The notes below the pieces were generated by a model. That model worked only from the letters and a program-made list of their open reading frames with translations. It was not told the origin of the DNA and did no database searches. This document shows, one piece after another, positions 12,715-13,045 of a stretch of 13,045 nucleotides of DNA. A program made the position numbers and the translations under genes. Source of the stretch: Endomicrobiia bacterium (lineage in GTDB: Bacteria > Elusimicrobiota > Endomicrobiia > Endomicrobiales > Endomicrobiaceae); the NCBI GenBank assembly GCA_009782015.1, contig WQUP01000101.1:1-13045 (forward strand). Reading direction: 5' to 3'. Within the stretch, counting starts at the first letter, position 1, and each line of letters opens with the position of its first letter.

Positions 12715-12771
12715 GCTTGACACGGAATCCACGTTATCTTTAAAATGGATACCGGCTTTCGCCGGTATGAC
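12715..12771. repeat. GTCATTCC-type double-hairpin repeat, trpC-trpF spacer
   Basis: Termini GTCAT (12715-12719) and ATGAC (12767-12771) close a cloverleaf-like fold. It has two perfect inner hairpins, TTCCGTG-CTTGA-CACGGAA and ACCGGC-TTTC-GCCGGT, joined by TCCA/TGGA. Repeats with this lead sequence are widespread in bacterial genomes. It fills most of the 101-nt spacer. Confidence 0.88.
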
Positions 12772-12789
12772 AAAAGGCTGGAGGTTTTA

Positions 12790-13045
12790 ATGACTAAAAT
12801 AAAAATATGCGGGCTTAAGAGAGAAGAAGACATAAAGTACGCCAATGAAGTCAAACCAGATTACATAGGTTTTGTCTTTGCCGGAGCTAAGAGAAAGATA
12901 GATTTTGTCACAGCCGCCAAGCTTAAAAAACTGTTGGACAAGGACATAAAATCAGTAGGCGTTTTTGTAAATGAGGGCATAGGCAACATAGCGCGCTTGT
13001 GCGATGAAGGTACGATAGATTTGGTTCAGCTTCACGGCGATGAAG
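12790..13045 (+). CDS. trpF: Phosphoribosylanthranilate isomerase, N-terminal part (runs off the window)
   Basis: TrpF isomerises phosphoribosylanthranilate to CdRP, the step before TrpC. The visible 85 codons begin MTKIKICGLKREEDIKYA, the standard start, with catalytic Cys at residue 7 in KICGLK. They continue with YIGFVFAGAKRKI, SVGVFVNE and LVQLHGDE, the barrel strands and the conserved histidine-containing motif. The general-acid Asp and phosphate loops lie beyond the window. A strong ribosome site, TGGAGG, sits 5 nt before the ATG. Downstream trpB and trpA would be expected but cannot be seen. Confidence 0.94.
   Translation, partial: MTKIKICGLKREEDIKYANEVKPDYIGFVFAGAKRKIDFVTAAKLKKLLDKDIKSVGVFVNEGIGNIARLCDEGTIDLVQLHGDE

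Overview
The window looks like a chromosomal segment of an anaerobic, Gram-negative-type bacterium with about 40-45% GC and heavy use of ATA for Ile. My best guess is a member of the Elusimicrobiota (Endomicrobium-like). That guess rests on gene content and style (phenylacetate-CoA ligase plus ACT protein, a minimal ComEC, a YqaA membrane protein), not on a marker gene, so it is tentative. No rRNA, tRNA, transposase, prophage or CRISPR array is visible.

Layout. 1-102 (-) is the N-terminus of a probable NAD kinase. 297-2827 (+) holds paaK, a double-ACT protein and an exported, degenerate LytM/M23-like protein. 2869-6720 (-) is a leftward operon rsmE > mtaB > comEC. 6904-7515 (+) is a YqaA/DedA-type membrane protein. 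7649-8032 holds a strong promoter followed by a complete T-box riboswitch with a UGG (Trp) specifier. 8222-13045 (+) is the tryptophan operon trpE-trpG-trpD-trpC-trpF, with trpF cut by the window edge.

How the genes work together. TrpE/TrpG make anthranilate, TrpD adds phosphoribose, TrpF isomerises the product and TrpC closes the indole ring. The upstream T-box should let transcription through only when tRNA-Trp is uncharged, and TrpE keeps an LLES motif typical of feedback inhibition by Trp. PaaK plus an ACT protein is a pairing typical of anaerobes that ferment aromatic amino acids through aryl-CoA esters.

The unusual part is between, and partly inside, the genes. Most junctions carry short modular elements. 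In the main group the arms are degenerate tandem words with a strict period of 7 nt (or 8 nt on both sides of yqaA). Pairs of arms are inverted around GC-rich double-hairpin cores, and many are bounded by AACGGCA/TGCCGTT. The word differs between elements (TTAATAG, AATTAAA, AATTACG, GAGTGGA, AATGATT, GAAGCTTA), but the architecture is the same, and two elements with unrelated arms share the same core. Some elements lie inside reading frames: mtaB carries two in-frame insertions, comEC has element-coded residues at both ends, and the stop codons of paaK, trpG, comEC and mtaB lie inside arms. Separate hairpin repeats of the GTCATCCTGAG, GTCATTCC and CTCGCCCCTTGCGGGAGAGGG kinds fill other junctions. 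This resembles cyanobacterial short tandemly repeated (STRR) heptamers combined with Rickettsia-palindromic-element-like coding insertions.
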